64,000 bases of DNA from Allomuricauda sp. (GTDB lineage: Bacteria; Bacteroidota; Bacteroidia; Flavobacteriales; Flavobacteriaceae). Under the pieces are notes generated by a model, which did no database searches, was not told where the DNA came from, and saw only the letters and a program-made list of their open reading frames with translations. The translations under genes were made by a program, and so were the position numbers. The stretch covers positions 310,001-374,000 of the forward strand of contig NZ_JACESV010000001.1 in NCBI RefSeq assembly GCF_013911645.1, given 5' to 3'. The stretch's first letter is position 1. Each line of letters starts with the position of its first letter. Of the stretch, positions 52,692 to 61,781 are shown in pieces.

Positions 52692-53980
52692 TGCAGCGTA
52701 TCAATTATCCACAGCAAAGTGATTGGGCCGAAATATTAAAACGACCCACGCAAACTGTTGCCGATATTGAAGAAATTGTCAACAGTATTTTCAAAGAGGT
52801 TAAATCTGATGGGGACGCCGTTATAAAAAAGTATACAGACCGGTTTGACCAAGTGAAATTGGATGCACTTTCGGTATCTGCTTCAGAAATTGAAATAGCT
52901 GGTGATGCCGTTTCAGACGCCCTAAAACAAGCCATTAACCTGGCAAAGGTCAATATCGAAAAATTCCATGCTGCCCAAAAAACTTCCAAAGTTGAAGTAG
53001 AAACCATGCCCGGCGTAAAATGCTGGCAAGAAAAACGCCCCATACAAAAAGTGGGGTTGTACATACCCGGTGGAACAGCTCCCTTATTTTCAACCATTTT
53101 AATGTTGGCAATTCCCGCTAAACTGGCAGGATGTGAAGAAATTGTGCTCTGCACCCCGCCCGATAAAAAAGGTGAAATCAATCCAGCGATTTTATACACG
53201 GCCCAACTTTGTGGTGTAACACGGATTTTTAAAGTTGGCGGTATTCAAGCCATTGCTGGAATGACCTTTGGTACGGAGAGCATTCCAAAAGTGTACAAAA
53301 TTTTTGGACCAGGAAATCAATATGTCACGGTAGCGAAACAATTGGCCACCAGGCACAATGTTGCCATCGATATGCCTGCGGGACCAAGTGAGCTTTTGGT
53401 GGTTGCGGATGATTCAGCAAACGCAGCTTTTGTAGCTTCGGATTTGTTAAGCCAAGCCGAACACGGGGTGGATAGTCAGGTAATTTTGGTATCCACTTCA
53501 GAAAAATTGATTGAGGCGGTTGAAGAGGAAATCGAAAGTCAGTTACAGCAATTGCCTAGAGCGGAAATAGCTCGCAAATCAATTGGCAACAGCAAATTGA
53601 TTTTGGTGAAGAATGACCAAGAAGCTATGGATTTGATCAACGAATATGGCCCGGAACACTTTATTGTTTGTATGGAGAATGAAGCGTTTTACCTTGAAAA
53701 AATTCAGAATGCAGGCTCCGTTTTTATTGGCAATTATACGCCCGAGAGTGCAGGTGATTACGCTTCGGGCACCAATCATACGTTACCAACAAACGGTTAT
53801 GCCAAACAATACAGCGGGGTGAATCTGGATAGTTTTATGAAGAGCATGACTTTTCAAAAAATATCCGAAAAGGGAATCCAAGGCATCGGAAGTGCCATAG
53901 AGCTTATGGCGGATGCTGAGGGATTACAGGCGCACAAAAATGCGGTAACCTTAAGATTAAAAAGTTTGAATAAAGATTAA
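52691..53980 (+). CDS. hisD: histidinol dehydrogenase HisD
   Basis: A 429-residue zinc enzyme that oxidises histidinol to histidine in two NAD steps. It contains PIQKVGLYIPGGTAPLFSTI, TFGTESIPKVYKIFGPGNQY, DMPAGPSELLVVADDSANAA, LLSQAEHGVDSQVIL and NHTLPTNGYAKQYSGVNLDS. The last holds a catalytic His region. Length is standard. Its ATG overlaps the hisG stop, and its own stop runs into a short palindromic repeat ahead of hisC. Confidence 0.96.
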   Translation: MQRINYPQQSDWAEILKRPTQTVADIEEIVNSIFKEVKSDGDAVIKKYTDRFDQVKLDALSVSASEIEIAGDAVSDALKQAINLAKVNIEKFHAAQKTSKVEVETMPGVKCWQEKRPIQKVGLYIPGGTAPLFSTILMLAIPAKLAGCEEIVLCTPPDKKGEINPAILYTAQLCGVTRIFKVGGIQAIAGMTFGTESIPKVYKIFGPGNQYVTVAKQLATRHNVAIDMPAGPSELLVVADDSANAAFVASDLLSQAEHGVDSQVILVSTSEKLIEAVEEEIESQLQQLPRAEIARKSIGNSKLILVKNDQEAMDLINEYGPEHFIVCMENEAFYLEKIQNAGSVFIGNYTPESAGDYASGTNHTLPTNGYAKQYSGVNLDSFMKSMTFQKISEKGIQGIGSAIELMADAEGLQAHKNAVTLRLKSLNKD

Positions 53981-53981
53981 T

Positions 53982-54005
53982 GTCAGGTCGAGCGCAGTCG
54001 AGACC
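53982..54005. repeat. palindromic repeat at the hisD-hisC junction
   Basis: A GTCAGGTCGAGCGCAGTCGA core followed by GACC, in which GGTC.CGA and TCGAGACC are nearly inverted. It shares the GTCA-TCGA core with the repeats at 47819 and 56205. It begins two bases after the hisD stop and lies in the same frame as hisC. Confidence 0.65.
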
Positions 54006-54012
54006 AAATGCT

Positions 54013-55062
54013 ATGCAAAAAACATTTGACATAAATAATATAGTTCGGGAATCGGTTCGCAAGTTGCAACCCTATTCCTCCGCACGTGACGAATATGTAT
54101 CCGATGGCTCGGAAATGATATTTCTGGATGCCAACGAAAACCCTTTTGACAATGGAGTAAACCGCTACCCAGACCCGTATCAACGAAGTTTAAAATCACT
54201 TTTGGCCGAACAAAAAGGGGTATCGGAAAGCCAAATTTTACTTGGAAACGGAAGTGACGAAGTTTTAGATTTGATTTACAGGGCTTTTTGTGAACCTAAT
54301 CAGGATAATATCATCACATTACCGCCCACTTACGGAATGTACAAGGTGTTGGCGGGGATTAATTCCGTGGAGAACAAAGAAGTTTTGTTGACTACTGATT
54401 TTCAGCCGAATGTTAATGAAATTATAGAGGCAGTCGACACAAACACCAAGCTTCTCTTTATTTGTTCACCCAACAATCCTACCGGAAATTCTTTTAAAAA
54501 AGAAGGAATTGAAAAGTTATTGGAAGCATTCAATGGATTAGTGGTAATCGACGAAGCATATATTGATTTTTCAAAAGATGAAAGTTGGTTGTCACAACTT
54601 AAAACATATCCCAACTTGATTGTGACCCAAACGCTATCCAAAGCCTATGGATTGGCAGGTATCCGATTGGGGATATGCTATGCATCGGAAGAAATAATAG
54701 GTATTTTGAACAAAATCAAACCTCCCTACAATGTCAATCAATTGACCCAGCAACGAGCATTACAGCGTGTATTGAATCAAGATTTGGTCGATCAAGAGGT
54801 ACAGCAGATTCTTGATGAAAGAGATGGATTAATCAAAGCATTGAACAGTATGAAATTTGTAGAACAACTATATCCATCCGACGCTAATTTTGTGTTGGCC
54901 AAAGTTGATAATGCCGATAAGCGTTATCAACAATTATTGGAAAAACATGTGGTAGTGCGCAATAGGAGTACGCAGCCATTGTGCGAAAACACCTTACGGT
55001 TTACCGTGGGTACACCAGAGGAAAACAAAAAATTGATAGCCATTTTAAAAGCGTTAAGGTAA
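54013..55062 (+). CDS. hisC: histidinol-phosphate aminotransferase HisC
   Basis: A 349-residue fold-type I PLP aminotransferase. It contains [80 protein letters not shown] and the PLP-Lys block [20 protein letters not shown]. It forms histidinol phosphate. The frame is also open from the ATG at 53980, which overlaps the hisD stop. That would add 11 residues encoded by the palindromic repeat, so the ATG at 54013 is preferred. Its stop overlaps the hisB ATG. Confidence 0.93.
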   Translation: MQKTFDINNIVRESVRKLQPYSSARDEYVSDGSEMIFLDANENPFDNGVNRYPDPYQRSLKSLLAEQKGVSESQILLGNGSDEVLDLIYRAFCEPNQDNIITLPPTYGMYKVLAGINSVENKEVLLTTDFQPNVNEIIEAVDTNTKLLFICSPNNPTGNSFKKEGIEKLLEAFNGLVVIDEAYIDFSKDESWLSQLKTYPNLIVTQTLSKAYGLAGIRLGICYASEEIIGILNKIKPPYNVNQLTQQRALQRVLNQDLVDQEVQQILDERDGLIKALNSMKFVEQLYPSDANFVLAKVDNADKRYQQLLEKHVVVRNRSTQPLCENTLRFTVGTPEENKKLIAILKALR

Positions 55063-56198
55063 TGGGCAAAAAAGTATTGTTTATTGATCGAGATGGAACC
55101 ATCATCAAAGAACCAGCTGATGAACAGATTGATGCTTTTGAGAAGTTGTTTTTTTACCCCAAAGCATTTACTTATTTGGCGAAAATCGCCAAAGAACTGG
55201 ACTACGAACTGGTAATGATTACCAATCAAGATGGACTGGGAACAGATGTTTTTCCAGAAGAGACCTTTTGGCCCGTGCAAAATTTTATTTTAAAAACCTT
55301 TGAAAATGAAGGAGTGGTTTTTGAAGCAGTCCATATCGATCGAACCTTTGCAAAGGACAATGCCCCGACACGCAAACCGGGCACAGGAATGTTGACCACG
55401 TATTTTTCCGAAGCATATGATCTCGAGAATTCGTTCGTGATAGGTGACCGTTTAACCGATGTGGAACTTGCGAAAAACCTTGGTGCCAAAGGAATTTTTA
55501 TCAATGATGAAACCCATTTGGGAACAGATGAAATTACCGTAAAACGTGAAGAACTGGACGATTACATCGCTCTGGAAAGCAATGATTGGGAAAAAATCTA
55601 TGAGTTTCTCAAATTGGAAAACAGGATTGCGGAAATATCCCGAAAAACCAATGAAACCGACATTAAAATCAAGATAAACCTTGATGGTAACGGAAAGAGT
55701 GACATTAATACAGGTTTGGCTTTTTTCGACCACATGTTGGACCAATTGGCGCGTCACGGTCAAATGGATTTGGAAATAAAAGTAGATGGCGATTTGGAAG
55801 TAGATGAACACCACACCATCGAAGATACCGCTATCGCACTGGGAGAGTTGTTTTCCAAGGCATTGGGCAACAAACTGGGAATTGAACGCTATGGTTTTGC
55901 TTTGCCCATGGATGATTGTCTGGCACAGGTTGCCATAGATTTTGGGGGGCGGAACTGGCTGGTTTGGGACACCGAATTTAAACGTGAAAAAGTAGGGGAT
56001 ATGCCCACGGAAATGTTTATGCACTTTTTTAAATCGTTCACCGATGGCGCCAAGGCCAATTTGAACATTAAAGCCGAAGGCACCAACGAACATCATAAAA
56101 TCGAGGCGATTTTCAAGGCTTTTGCCAAATCCATTAAAATGGCGGTAAAGCGAGATGCGGAAAAAATGGTGTTGCCTTCTACGAAGGGAATGTTGTAA
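55062..56198 (+). CDS. hisB: bifunctional histidinol phosphatase / IGP dehydratase HisB
   Basis: A 378-residue fusion. Residues 1-165 are a HAD histidinol-phosphate phosphatase ([12 protein letters not shown] with Asp9 and Asp11, [47 protein letters not shown]). From about residue 195 it is imidazoleglycerol-phosphate dehydratase ([60 protein letters not shown]). An upstream ATG in the hisC region is ignored, because the start at 55062 overlaps the hisC TAA in a coupled TAATG. Confidence 0.95.
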   Translation: MGKKVLFIDRDGTIIKEPADEQIDAFEKLFFYPKAFTYLAKIAKELDYELVMITNQDGLGTDVFPEETFWPVQNFILKTFENEGVVFEAVHIDRTFAKDNAPTRKPGTGMLTTYFSEAYDLENSFVIGDRLTDVELAKNLGAKGIFINDETHLGTDEITVKREELDDYIALESNDWEKIYEFLKLENRIAEISRKTNETDIKIKINLDGNGKSDINTGLAFFDHMLDQLARHGQMDLEIKVDGDLEVDEHHTIEDTAIALGELFSKALGNKLGIERYGFALPMDDCLAQVAIDFGGRNWLVWDTEFKREKVGDMPTEMFMHFFKSFTDGAKANLNIKAEGTNEHHKIEAIFKAFAKSIKMAVKRDAEKMVLPSTKGML

Positions 56199-56204
56199 AA
56201 AGTG

Positions 56205-56262
56205 TCATTTCGAAGGAGCTTGCGACTGAGAAATCTAGATTTCTCGCTATGCTCGAAATGAC
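56205..56262. repeat. 58-bp palindromic element between hisB and hisH
   Basis: Ends GTCATTTCGA (56205-56214) and TCGAAATGAC (56253-56262) are perfect inverted repeats. Inside is an 18-bp perfect palindrome GAGAAATCTAGATTTCTC (56228-56245). It fills most of the hisB-hisH gap. In RNA it would form a strong branched hairpin. Confidence 0.8.
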
Positions 56263-56279
56263 AAAAAGACAAGAAATAA

Positions 56280-56864
56280 ATGAATATAGTCATAATTGAT
56301 TACGGAGCAGGAAATATCCAGAGCATCATGTTTGCTATTAAACGCCTTGGTTATGAGGCTGTTTTAAGCCATGATGCAGAAGAAATCCAAAATGCAGATA
56401 AGGTGATATTCCCTGGTGTTGGAGAAGCGAGTTCGGCTATGGCAAAGTTGAAAGCCACAGGGTTGGACAAGGTGATTCCTACATTAAAACAACCCGTTCT
56501 GGGGATTTGTTTGGGTATGCAGTTGATGTGCCATTCATCCGAAGAAGGAAATACCGAAGGTTTGGGAATCTTTGATTTGGATGTGATAAAATTTTCCAGA
56601 AATGTTAAAGTCCCACAAATTGGGTGGAACCAAATTTCAGGTTTAAAAAGTAAGCTATTTACTAATATTCCAGAGAAATCATACATCTATTTGGTACACA
56701 GTTTTTATGCCCCGATCGGGAAAGAAACCATTGCAACTTCGGAATATGAACTAACTTACAGTGCCGCTTTGCAAAAGGATAATTTTTACGGAGTGCAATT
56801 TCACCCCGAAAAGAGCAGTGATGTGGGCAGTGAAATCCTGAAAAACTTTTTAACACTTACCTGA
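56280..56864 (+). CDS. hisH: imidazole glycerol phosphate synthase glutaminase HisH
   Basis: A 194-residue class I glutamine amidotransferase. It opens MNIVIIDYGAGNIQSIMFAI. The nucleophile Cys77 is in PVLGICLGMQLM, and the His/Glu pair lies in GVQFHPEKSSDVG. With HisF it supplies ammonia to form imidazole glycerol phosphate and AICAR. Two bases before a GNAT gene. Confidence 0.96.
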   Translation: MNIVIIDYGAGNIQSIMFAIKRLGYEAVLSHDAEEIQNADKVIFPGVGEASSAMAKLKATGLDKVIPTLKQPVLGICLGMQLMCHSSEEGNTEGLGIFDLDVIKFSRNVKVPQIGWNQISGLKSKLFTNIPEKSYIYLVHSFYAPIGKETIATSEYELTYSAALQKDNFYGVQFHPEKSSDVGSEILKNFLTLT

Positions 56865-56866
56865 TT

Positions 56867-57283
56867 ATGGAATTCCAAATATCAACAGACAAGAATAGGT
56901 TGGATATCCAAAAGGTGCACAAAGAAGTTGGATTGACCTATTGGGGAAAGGGCAGGAGTATGGAAGAAACAATAATGACGATTGAAAAAAGTATCTGCTT
57001 TGGCATGTACGATGAAAAAGGGGAACAAATGGCTTATGCCCGAATAATAACCGACGGACTGGTTTTTGCCTACATTATGGATGTTGTTGTCTTTGACCCC
57101 AATAAAAGAAAGGGATTAGGTAAAAAATTGATACAACATATTTTGGACCGCTCAGATGTAAAAAAAGTCAATACTGTGGCATTCAAAACCATCGACGCAC
57201 ATCACTTTTATGAAAATTTGGGCTTTAAAAGGATAGGGGATTCGGAAATGTGGATGTCCATAGACCGAGTAAAATACGATTAG
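56867..57283 (+). CDS. GNAT acetyltransferase inside the his operon
   Basis: A 138-residue acetyltransferase of the GNAT fold. The acetyl-CoA pyrophosphate loop is in VVVFDPNKRKGLGKKLIQHI, preceded by the strand AYARIITDGLVFAYIMDV, and the end FYENLGFKRIGDSEMWMSID is the usual GNAT closing segment. Its gaps to hisH (2 bases) and hisA (3 bases) place it firmly on the his message. It has no known place in histidine synthesis. A role on a small molecule, peptide or antibiotic is possible. Confidence 0.88.
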   Translation: MEFQISTDKNRLDIQKVHKEVGLTYWGKGRSMEETIMTIEKSICFGMYDEKGEQMAYARIITDGLVFAYIMDVVVFDPNKRKGLGKKLIQHILDRSDVKKVNTVAFKTIDAHHFYENLGFKRIGDSEMWMSIDRVKYD

Positions 57284-57286
57284 AAA

Positions 57287-58015
57287 ATGAGATTGATTCC
57301 AGCAATAGACATCATTGAAGGGAAATGTGTACGCCTTTCCAAAGGAGATTACAACACCAAAAAGGTGTATAACGAAAGTCCGTTAGAGGTGGCCAAGGCG
57401 TTCGAGGCCCATGGTATCCAATATTTACATTTGGTGGATTTGGATGGTGCAAAATCCAAGCATATCGTTAACCATAAAGTTTTGGAGACCATCGCATCAA
57501 AAACCAACTTACAAATAGATTTTGGGGGAGGATTAAAAACTGACAAAGATTTACTCATTGCTTTTGAAAGTGGTGCCCATCAAATTACTGGCGGAAGTAT
57601 TGCCGTAAAAGACCAAGAAACTTTTTTAAGTTGGTTGCAAAATTTTGGTGCAAATAAAATCATTTTAGGCGCTGATGCCAATAACGAAAAAATTGCAGTT
57701 TCAGGTTGGCAAGAAGAATCTGAACAAGAATTGTTACCTTTTATTCAGTTTTACCAAAAAGCAGGTATTGTGTACGTAATCTGCACGGATATTAGCAAAG
57801 ATGGCATGTTGCAAGGCCCTGCTTTTGAACTCTATAAAAAGATATTGGACAATACTTCCAATATTAAATTAATCGCTAGTGGAGGTATTTCTTCATTTGA
57901 TGAGTTGCCAAAACTTGCTGAAATTGGTTGTGATGGCACCATTATAGGAAAGGCCATTTATGAAAACAGGATCAGTTTAAAACAATTGGAACATTACATT
58001 CTCCAAAATGGATAA
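57287..58015 (+). CDS. hisA: ProFAR isomerase HisA
   Basis: A 242-residue TIM barrel. The opening [20 protein letters not shown] holds the catalytic Asp8, and the second Asp is in [20 protein letters not shown]. The phosphate-binding [20 protein letters not shown] is near the end. It isomerises ProFAR to PRFAR. Its end overlaps a DinB gene by eight bases. Confidence 0.96.
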   Translation: MRLIPAIDIIEGKCVRLSKGDYNTKKVYNESPLEVAKAFEAHGIQYLHLVDLDGAKSKHIVNHKVLETIASKTNLQIDFGGGLKTDKDLLIAFESGAHQITGGSIAVKDQETFLSWLQNFGANKIILGADANNEKIAVSGWQEESEQELLPFIQFYQKAGIVYVICTDISKDGMLQGPAFELYKKILDNTSNIKLIASGGISSFDELPKLAEIGCDGTIIGKAIYENRISLKQLEHYILQNG

Positions 58016-58526
58016 GGAAAAACAACTCCAAGAAGAATTGGTTTGGAATGCGGGGTATCGCATGAACGAAAGTCTTCGCATGATCAAAATCTGCTTAGAG
58101 CAATTGTCGGAAGATGAAATCTGGCAAAAACCCAACAAGTCTAGCAATAGTATTGGGAACCTCATACTTCATCTCTGCGGAAACATTACCCAATACGGTA
58201 TTGCTTCCATTCAAAATTTGGAGGATTCCCGCCAACGCGATGAAGAATTCTCAACAGTATCGGGATACACGAAAGCAGAGTTGGTCAAAAAACTTGAGGA
58301 TACCATATCCGATGCAAAAAGGGCATTTTACGATGCTCCGCTCAACGAACTTTTACGTAAAAGAAACGTACAGGGCTTTAATTTTTCTGGTGTGGGCAAC
58401 ATTATTCATGTAACGGAGCATTTGTCTTATCACACAGGTCAAATAGCACTTTGGACAAAGATTTTGCAGAATAAAGATTTGGGGTTTTATGGAGACGTAG
58501 ACCTGAATATAAAGAATGAAAGCTAG
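58008..58526 (+). CDS. DinB family protein inside the his operon
   Basis: A 172-residue DinB superfamily four-helix bundle. Metal-ligand-type His occur in [14 protein letters not shown] and in [15 protein letters not shown]. It shares eight bases with hisA, so it is on the his message. No link to histidine synthesis is known. It is distinct from the DinB protein at 30623. Confidence 0.82.
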   Translation: MDKEKQLQEELVWNAGYRMNESLRMIKICLEQLSEDEIWQKPNKSSNSIGNLILHLCGNITQYGIASIQNLEDSRQRDEEFSTVSGYTKAELVKKLEDTISDAKRAFYDAPLNELLRKRNVQGFNFSGVGNIIHVTEHLSYHTGQIALWTKILQNKDLGFYGDVDLNIKNES

Positions 58527-58543
58527 AGTTGGATATATAGCCG

Positions 58544-58870
58544 ATGAACTGGATACTATTGATAATTGCCGGATTCTTTGAAGTAGCCTTTGCAGCTTGT
58601 CTGGGAAAGGCCAAAGAAACGACCGGGACCGAAACCACTTATTGGTATATAGGATTTGCAGTTTGCCTGGCAATTAGTATGCTTTTGCTCGTAAAAGCCA
58701 CACAAGAATTGCCAATAGGCACGGCTTATGCGGTTTGGACCGGAATTGGTGCAGTAGGAACGGTGTTAATAGGAATTTTTGTCTTTAAAGAACCGGCAAC
58801 ATTTTGGAGACTATTTTTTATTACCACATTAATTGCTTCAATTATTGGTTTGAAAGTAGTCTCACATTAA
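58544..58870 (+). CDS. SMR family small multidrug/guanidinium exporter
   Basis: A 108-residue four-helix SMR protein. The functional Glu13 is in LLIIAGFFEVAFAACLGKAK, and the SugE/Gdx signature is LPIGTAYAVWTGIGAVGTVL. Gdx proteins export guanidinium in exchange for protons; others export quaternary cations. The GTAYAVWTGIG stretch fits SugE/Gdx but does not settle the substrate. It lies between DinB and hisF in the his operon. Confidence 0.9.
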   Translation: MNWILLIIAGFFEVAFAACLGKAKETTGTETTYWYIGFAVCLAISMLLLVKATQELPIGTAYAVWTGIGAVGTVLIGIFVFKEPATFWRLFFITTLIASIIGLKVVSH

Positions 58871-58908
58871 AAATAAACGTAAAATTCAGTAAGACGAAAG
58901 AAAAATAA

Positions 58909-59664
58909 ATGCTTACAAAAAGAATAATTCCCTGTCTCGATATTAAAAACGGGAGAACCGTAAAAGGCATCAACTTTGTGGACCTACGTGATGCGGGAGA
59001 CCCCGTGGAACTAGCGTCCATTTATGCCAAAGAAGGCGCTGATGAATTGGTTTTTTTGGACATTTCCGCCACCGAAGAGAAGCGAAAGACCTTGGCCGAA
59101 CTGGTGTATCATGTAGCTGAGACCATCAATATACCTTTTACCGTGGGGGGTGGGATTTCTTCCGTGGAAGATGTGGATGTTTTGCTGAAAAATGGCGCAG
59201 ATAAGGTTTCTATCAACTCATCAGCGGTAAAACGGCCCGAATTGATCAACGAATTGATGGCCAAATTCGGCTCGCAATGTATCGTTGTGGCTATTGATGC
59301 CAAGCAAATCAACGGACAATGGAAAGTCCATTTGGTAGGAGGAAAGGTCCCCACAGAAATTGACCTATTTGAATGGGCCAAAGAAGTGGAAGAACGGGGA
59401 GCGGGAGAAATTCTGTTCACTTCCATGGACCATGATGGCACCAAAAATGGGTTTGCCAACAAAGCTTTGGCAAAACTCTCGGAATTGGTTAATATTCCTG
59501 TGATTGCATCAGGTGGAGCGGGTACCATTTCACACTTTACCGATACATTTAAGAATGGAAAAGCAGATGCCGCTTTGGCTGCCAGTGTTTTTCATTTTAA
59601 GGAAATTGAAATCAATAAACTGAAAAAAGAATTAAGGGAAAAAGGAATTCCTGTGAGAGTATAA
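58909..59664 (+). CDS. hisF: imidazole glycerol phosphate synthase cyclase HisF
   Basis: A 251-residue TIM barrel. Catalytic Asp11 is in [19 protein letters not shown], and the second Asp is in [12 protein letters not shown]. The barrel ends with [20 protein letters not shown] and [20 protein letters not shown]. Works with HisH on PRFAR. Confidence 0.96.
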   Translation: MLTKRIIPCLDIKNGRTVKGINFVDLRDAGDPVELASIYAKEGADELVFLDISATEEKRKTLAELVYHVAETINIPFTVGGGISSVEDVDVLLKNGADKVSINSSAVKRPELINELMAKFGSQCIVVAIDAKQINGQWKVHLVGGKVPTEIDLFEWAKEVEERGAGEILFTSMDHDGTKNGFANKALAKLSELVNIPVIASGGAGTISHFTDTFKNGKADAALAASVFHFKEIEINKLKKELREKGIPVRV

Positions 59665-59668
59665 AATC

Positions 59669-59718
59669 CACATCTCGACGCTCCTTCCACTACGCTCAGG
59701 AAGACAGCTCGATGTGAC
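59669..59718. repeat. palindromic repeat between hisF and hisIE
   Basis: Ends CACATCTCGA (59669-59678) and TCGATGTGAC (59709-59718) are imperfect inverted repeats, with an inner CTTCC/GGAAG pair. Same core type as the other copies. Confidence 0.65.
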
Positions 59719-59905
59719 AAGCACAAAAAACATAAACTAAACACAATGAATTGAATCAATGGGTTTTGAAAAGCAATGGAATTGCAAACTGTTATTAAGT
59801 TATTCAGTTACTTAGACAGTATACTTTAATAACTCAATAATCCATAACCCAATAACTCTTATGATGATATTTGTAAAAACCGAAAGTCTTGCACTAAAGT
59901 GCATA

Positions 59906-59928
59906 CCTACCTGCCGGCAAGGCAGGGT
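59906..59928. repeat. CTGCCGGCA palindrome related to the 136-bp element centre
   Basis: ACCTGCCGGCAAGGCAGG resembles the 22-bp palindrome at 47855-47876 with one base inserted. The 285-bp gap between hisF and hisIE holds this, the repeat at 59669 and AT-rich DNA; nothing else is recognised. Confidence 0.55.
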
Positions 59929-59949
59929 TTCAACTAACGATTGTGACCA

Positions 59950-60546
59950 ATGAAAATAGACTTCAATAAAAATTCAGACGGACTAATTCCAGCAATTATT
60001 CAAGATGCAACCACCAAAAACGTGTTGATGCTGGGTTATATGAACCAAGAGGCGTTTGAAAAAACCCAAGAGACCAAAAAAGTGACATTCTTCAGCCGTT
60101 CCAAGCAACGATTATGGACCAAAGGCGAAGAAAGCGGCAACTTTTTGAATCTTGTGGGCATCCAAGTGGATTGCGACAACGATACGTTGCTGGTAAAGGT
60201 GAATCCCGTTGGTCCCACTTGCCACAAAGGGACCGACACCTGTTGGGCCGAAGAAAATGTTCAAGATTATGGCTTTTTGTCCACTTTGGAAGGTGTTATC
60301 GAATCCAGAAAAAATAATCAAGAAAATCCAGATAGCTACGTGGCTTCATTGTTTCGAAATGGTATCAACAAAATAGCACAAAAAGTAGGGGAGGAGGCTG
60401 TGGAAACCGTTATTGAGGCCAAAGATGACAACGAGGACCTTTTCCTGAACGAGAGTGCCGATTTACTGTTTCACTACCTTATTTTGTTGCAGGCCAAAGG
60501 CTACACTTTGGACGATATTGCCCAAGTACTGGAAAAACGTCATTAA
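59950..60546 (+). CDS. hisIE: bifunctional phosphoribosyl-AMP cyclohydrolase / ATP pyrophosphatase HisIE
   Basis: A 198-residue fusion. The HisI part (1-105) has MLGYMNQEAFEKTQETKKVT, FFSRSKQRLWTKGEESGNFL and the zinc-binding GPTCHKGTDTCW. The HisE part carries GINKIAQKVGEEAVETVIEA and ADLLFHYLILLQAKG. It performs steps two and three of histidine synthesis. It is separated from hisF by a 285-base repeat-containing gap, which may weaken or interrupt cotranscription. Confidence 0.95.
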   Translation: MKIDFNKNSDGLIPAIIQDATTKNVLMLGYMNQEAFEKTQETKKVTFFSRSKQRLWTKGEESGNFLNLVGIQVDCDNDTLLVKVNPVGPTCHKGTDTCWAEENVQDYGFLSTLEGVIESRKNNQENPDSYVASLFRNGINKIAQKVGEEAVETVIEAKDDNEDLFLNESADLLFHYLILLQAKGYTLDDIAQVLEKRH

Positions 60547-60609
60547 ACAAATCCGTTAAGTTTTTTCTAAAGCCCTAGTCGTTACAGCGAAATGCCGTAA
60601 ATTTATGTA

Positions 60610-61773
60610 ATGGCTATGAACACAAGAAAAGGGTTTCGTTTTACCAACTACGAAGCTCCGGACCAAACCCCGTTCGAAAAACTCTTTGAGATTTTTCAGG
60701 AACTCGTTACCCATACCTCAGGTGATGTGGAGGAGGCTTTGGATTGGCTCCGTGAGCTGGACAAGGAATACGAACTTACCGACGACGATTACACCATTGA
60801 CGATTTTATAGAAGACCTTAAGGCCAAGGGGTACATCCGTGAGGAATTTGATATGGATGGGCCACAAGGTGGCGAAGGTGAAGAGAGCGACGAAAATGGT
60901 GGCGGGGGAAACCTCTCCATCACAGCTAAGCTGGAACGCATGCTACGTCAACGGGCCTTGGACCAAATTTTTGGCAAAATCAAACGAAGCGGCTCGGGAA
61001 ACCATAAAACAGGCAAGTCAGGAAAAGGCGATGAGCATACGGGTGAGTTCCGTGAATACCGTTTTGGGGATTCATTGGAGCACATCAGCATGACGGAAAG
61101 CCTTAAAAATGCCCAAGTGAATCATGGATTGGACAATTTTTCCTTGAGTGAAGAGGATTTGGTCGTGGAAGATACACAGCACAAAGCCCAAATGAGCACT
61201 GTACTTATGATTGACATCAGCCACAGTATGATTCTTTATGGTGAAGACCGTATTACACCTGCCAAGAAAGTAGCAATGGCATTGGCCGAGTTCATTACCA
61301 CACGATATCCAAAGGATACACTTGACATTTTGGTATTCGGAAACGATGCCTGGCCTATTCCCATCAAGGATTTGCCTTATTTACGAGTAGGGCCATACCA
61401 CACCAATACGGTGGCCGGACTTCAATTGGCGATGGACATGCTCCGTAGAAAACGGAACACCAATAAACAGATTTTTATGATAACCGACGGAAAACCATCT
61501 TGTTTGCGGCTTCCGAACGGTGATTATTATAAGAACAGTGTGGGATTGGACGATTACATTGTTGAAAAATGCTACGCCATGGCCCAACAGGCCAGAAAAC
61601 TTCATATCCCCATAACCACTTTTATGATTGCCGAAGACCCTTATTTAATGCAGTTTGTGCGTGAATTTACCAAAGCCAACAAAGGGAAGGCCTTTTACAC
61701 TGGCCTTAAAGGTTTGGGCGAAATGATTTTTGAAGATTACGAGCAAAACAGAAAAAGACGAATTAAAGGATAA
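60610..61773 (+). CDS. VWA domain protein, partner of the MoxR-like ATPase
   Basis: A 387-residue soluble protein. The N-terminal half is acidic, with a Gly-rich linker (residues 84-101). The VWA domain runs from about 190, with MIDAS motif Asp202-Ser204-Ser206 in LMIDISHSMILYGEDRITPA and TDGKPSCLRLPNGD later. It is followed by an AAA+ ATPase gene nine bases downstream, the usual pairing of VWA and MoxR/chelatase-type ATPases that act together on a client complex. The client is unknown. An alternative start is Met3 (60616). Confidence 0.88.
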   Translation: MAMNTRKGFRFTNYEAPDQTPFEKLFEIFQELVTHTSGDVEEALDWLRELDKEYELTDDDYTIDDFIEDLKAKGYIREEFDMDGPQGGEGEESDENGGGGNLSITAKLERMLRQRALDQIFGKIKRSGSGNHKTGKSGKGDEHTGEFREYRFGDSLEHISMTESLKNAQVNHGLDNFSLSEEDLVVEDTQHKAQMSTVLMIDISHSMILYGEDRITPAKKVAMALAEFITTRYPKDTLDILVFGNDAWPIPIKDLPYLRVGPYHTNTVAGLQLAMDMLRRKRNTNKQIFMITDGKPSCLRLPNGDYYKNSVGLDDYIVEKCYAMAQQARKLHIPITTFMIAEDPYLMQFVREFTKANKGKAFYTGLKGLGEMIFEDYEQNRKRRIKG

Positions 61774-61781
61774 CACATCAC

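Noticed and set aside
55452-56096. Open frame of 214 codons on the minus strand opposite hisB
   Set aside because: It lies entirely within the HisB dehydratase domain and reads as hydrophobic antisense sequence without a domain.
56867-58526. GNAT and DinB genes in the his operon as a toxin-antitoxin pair
   Set aside because: They are separated by hisA, sizes are ordinary for enzymes, and there is no antitoxin-like DNA-binding partner.
53982-59928. Palindromic repeats as a CRISPR array
   Set aside because: Copies are kilobases apart, differ in length and sequence, and have no regular spacers or cas genes.
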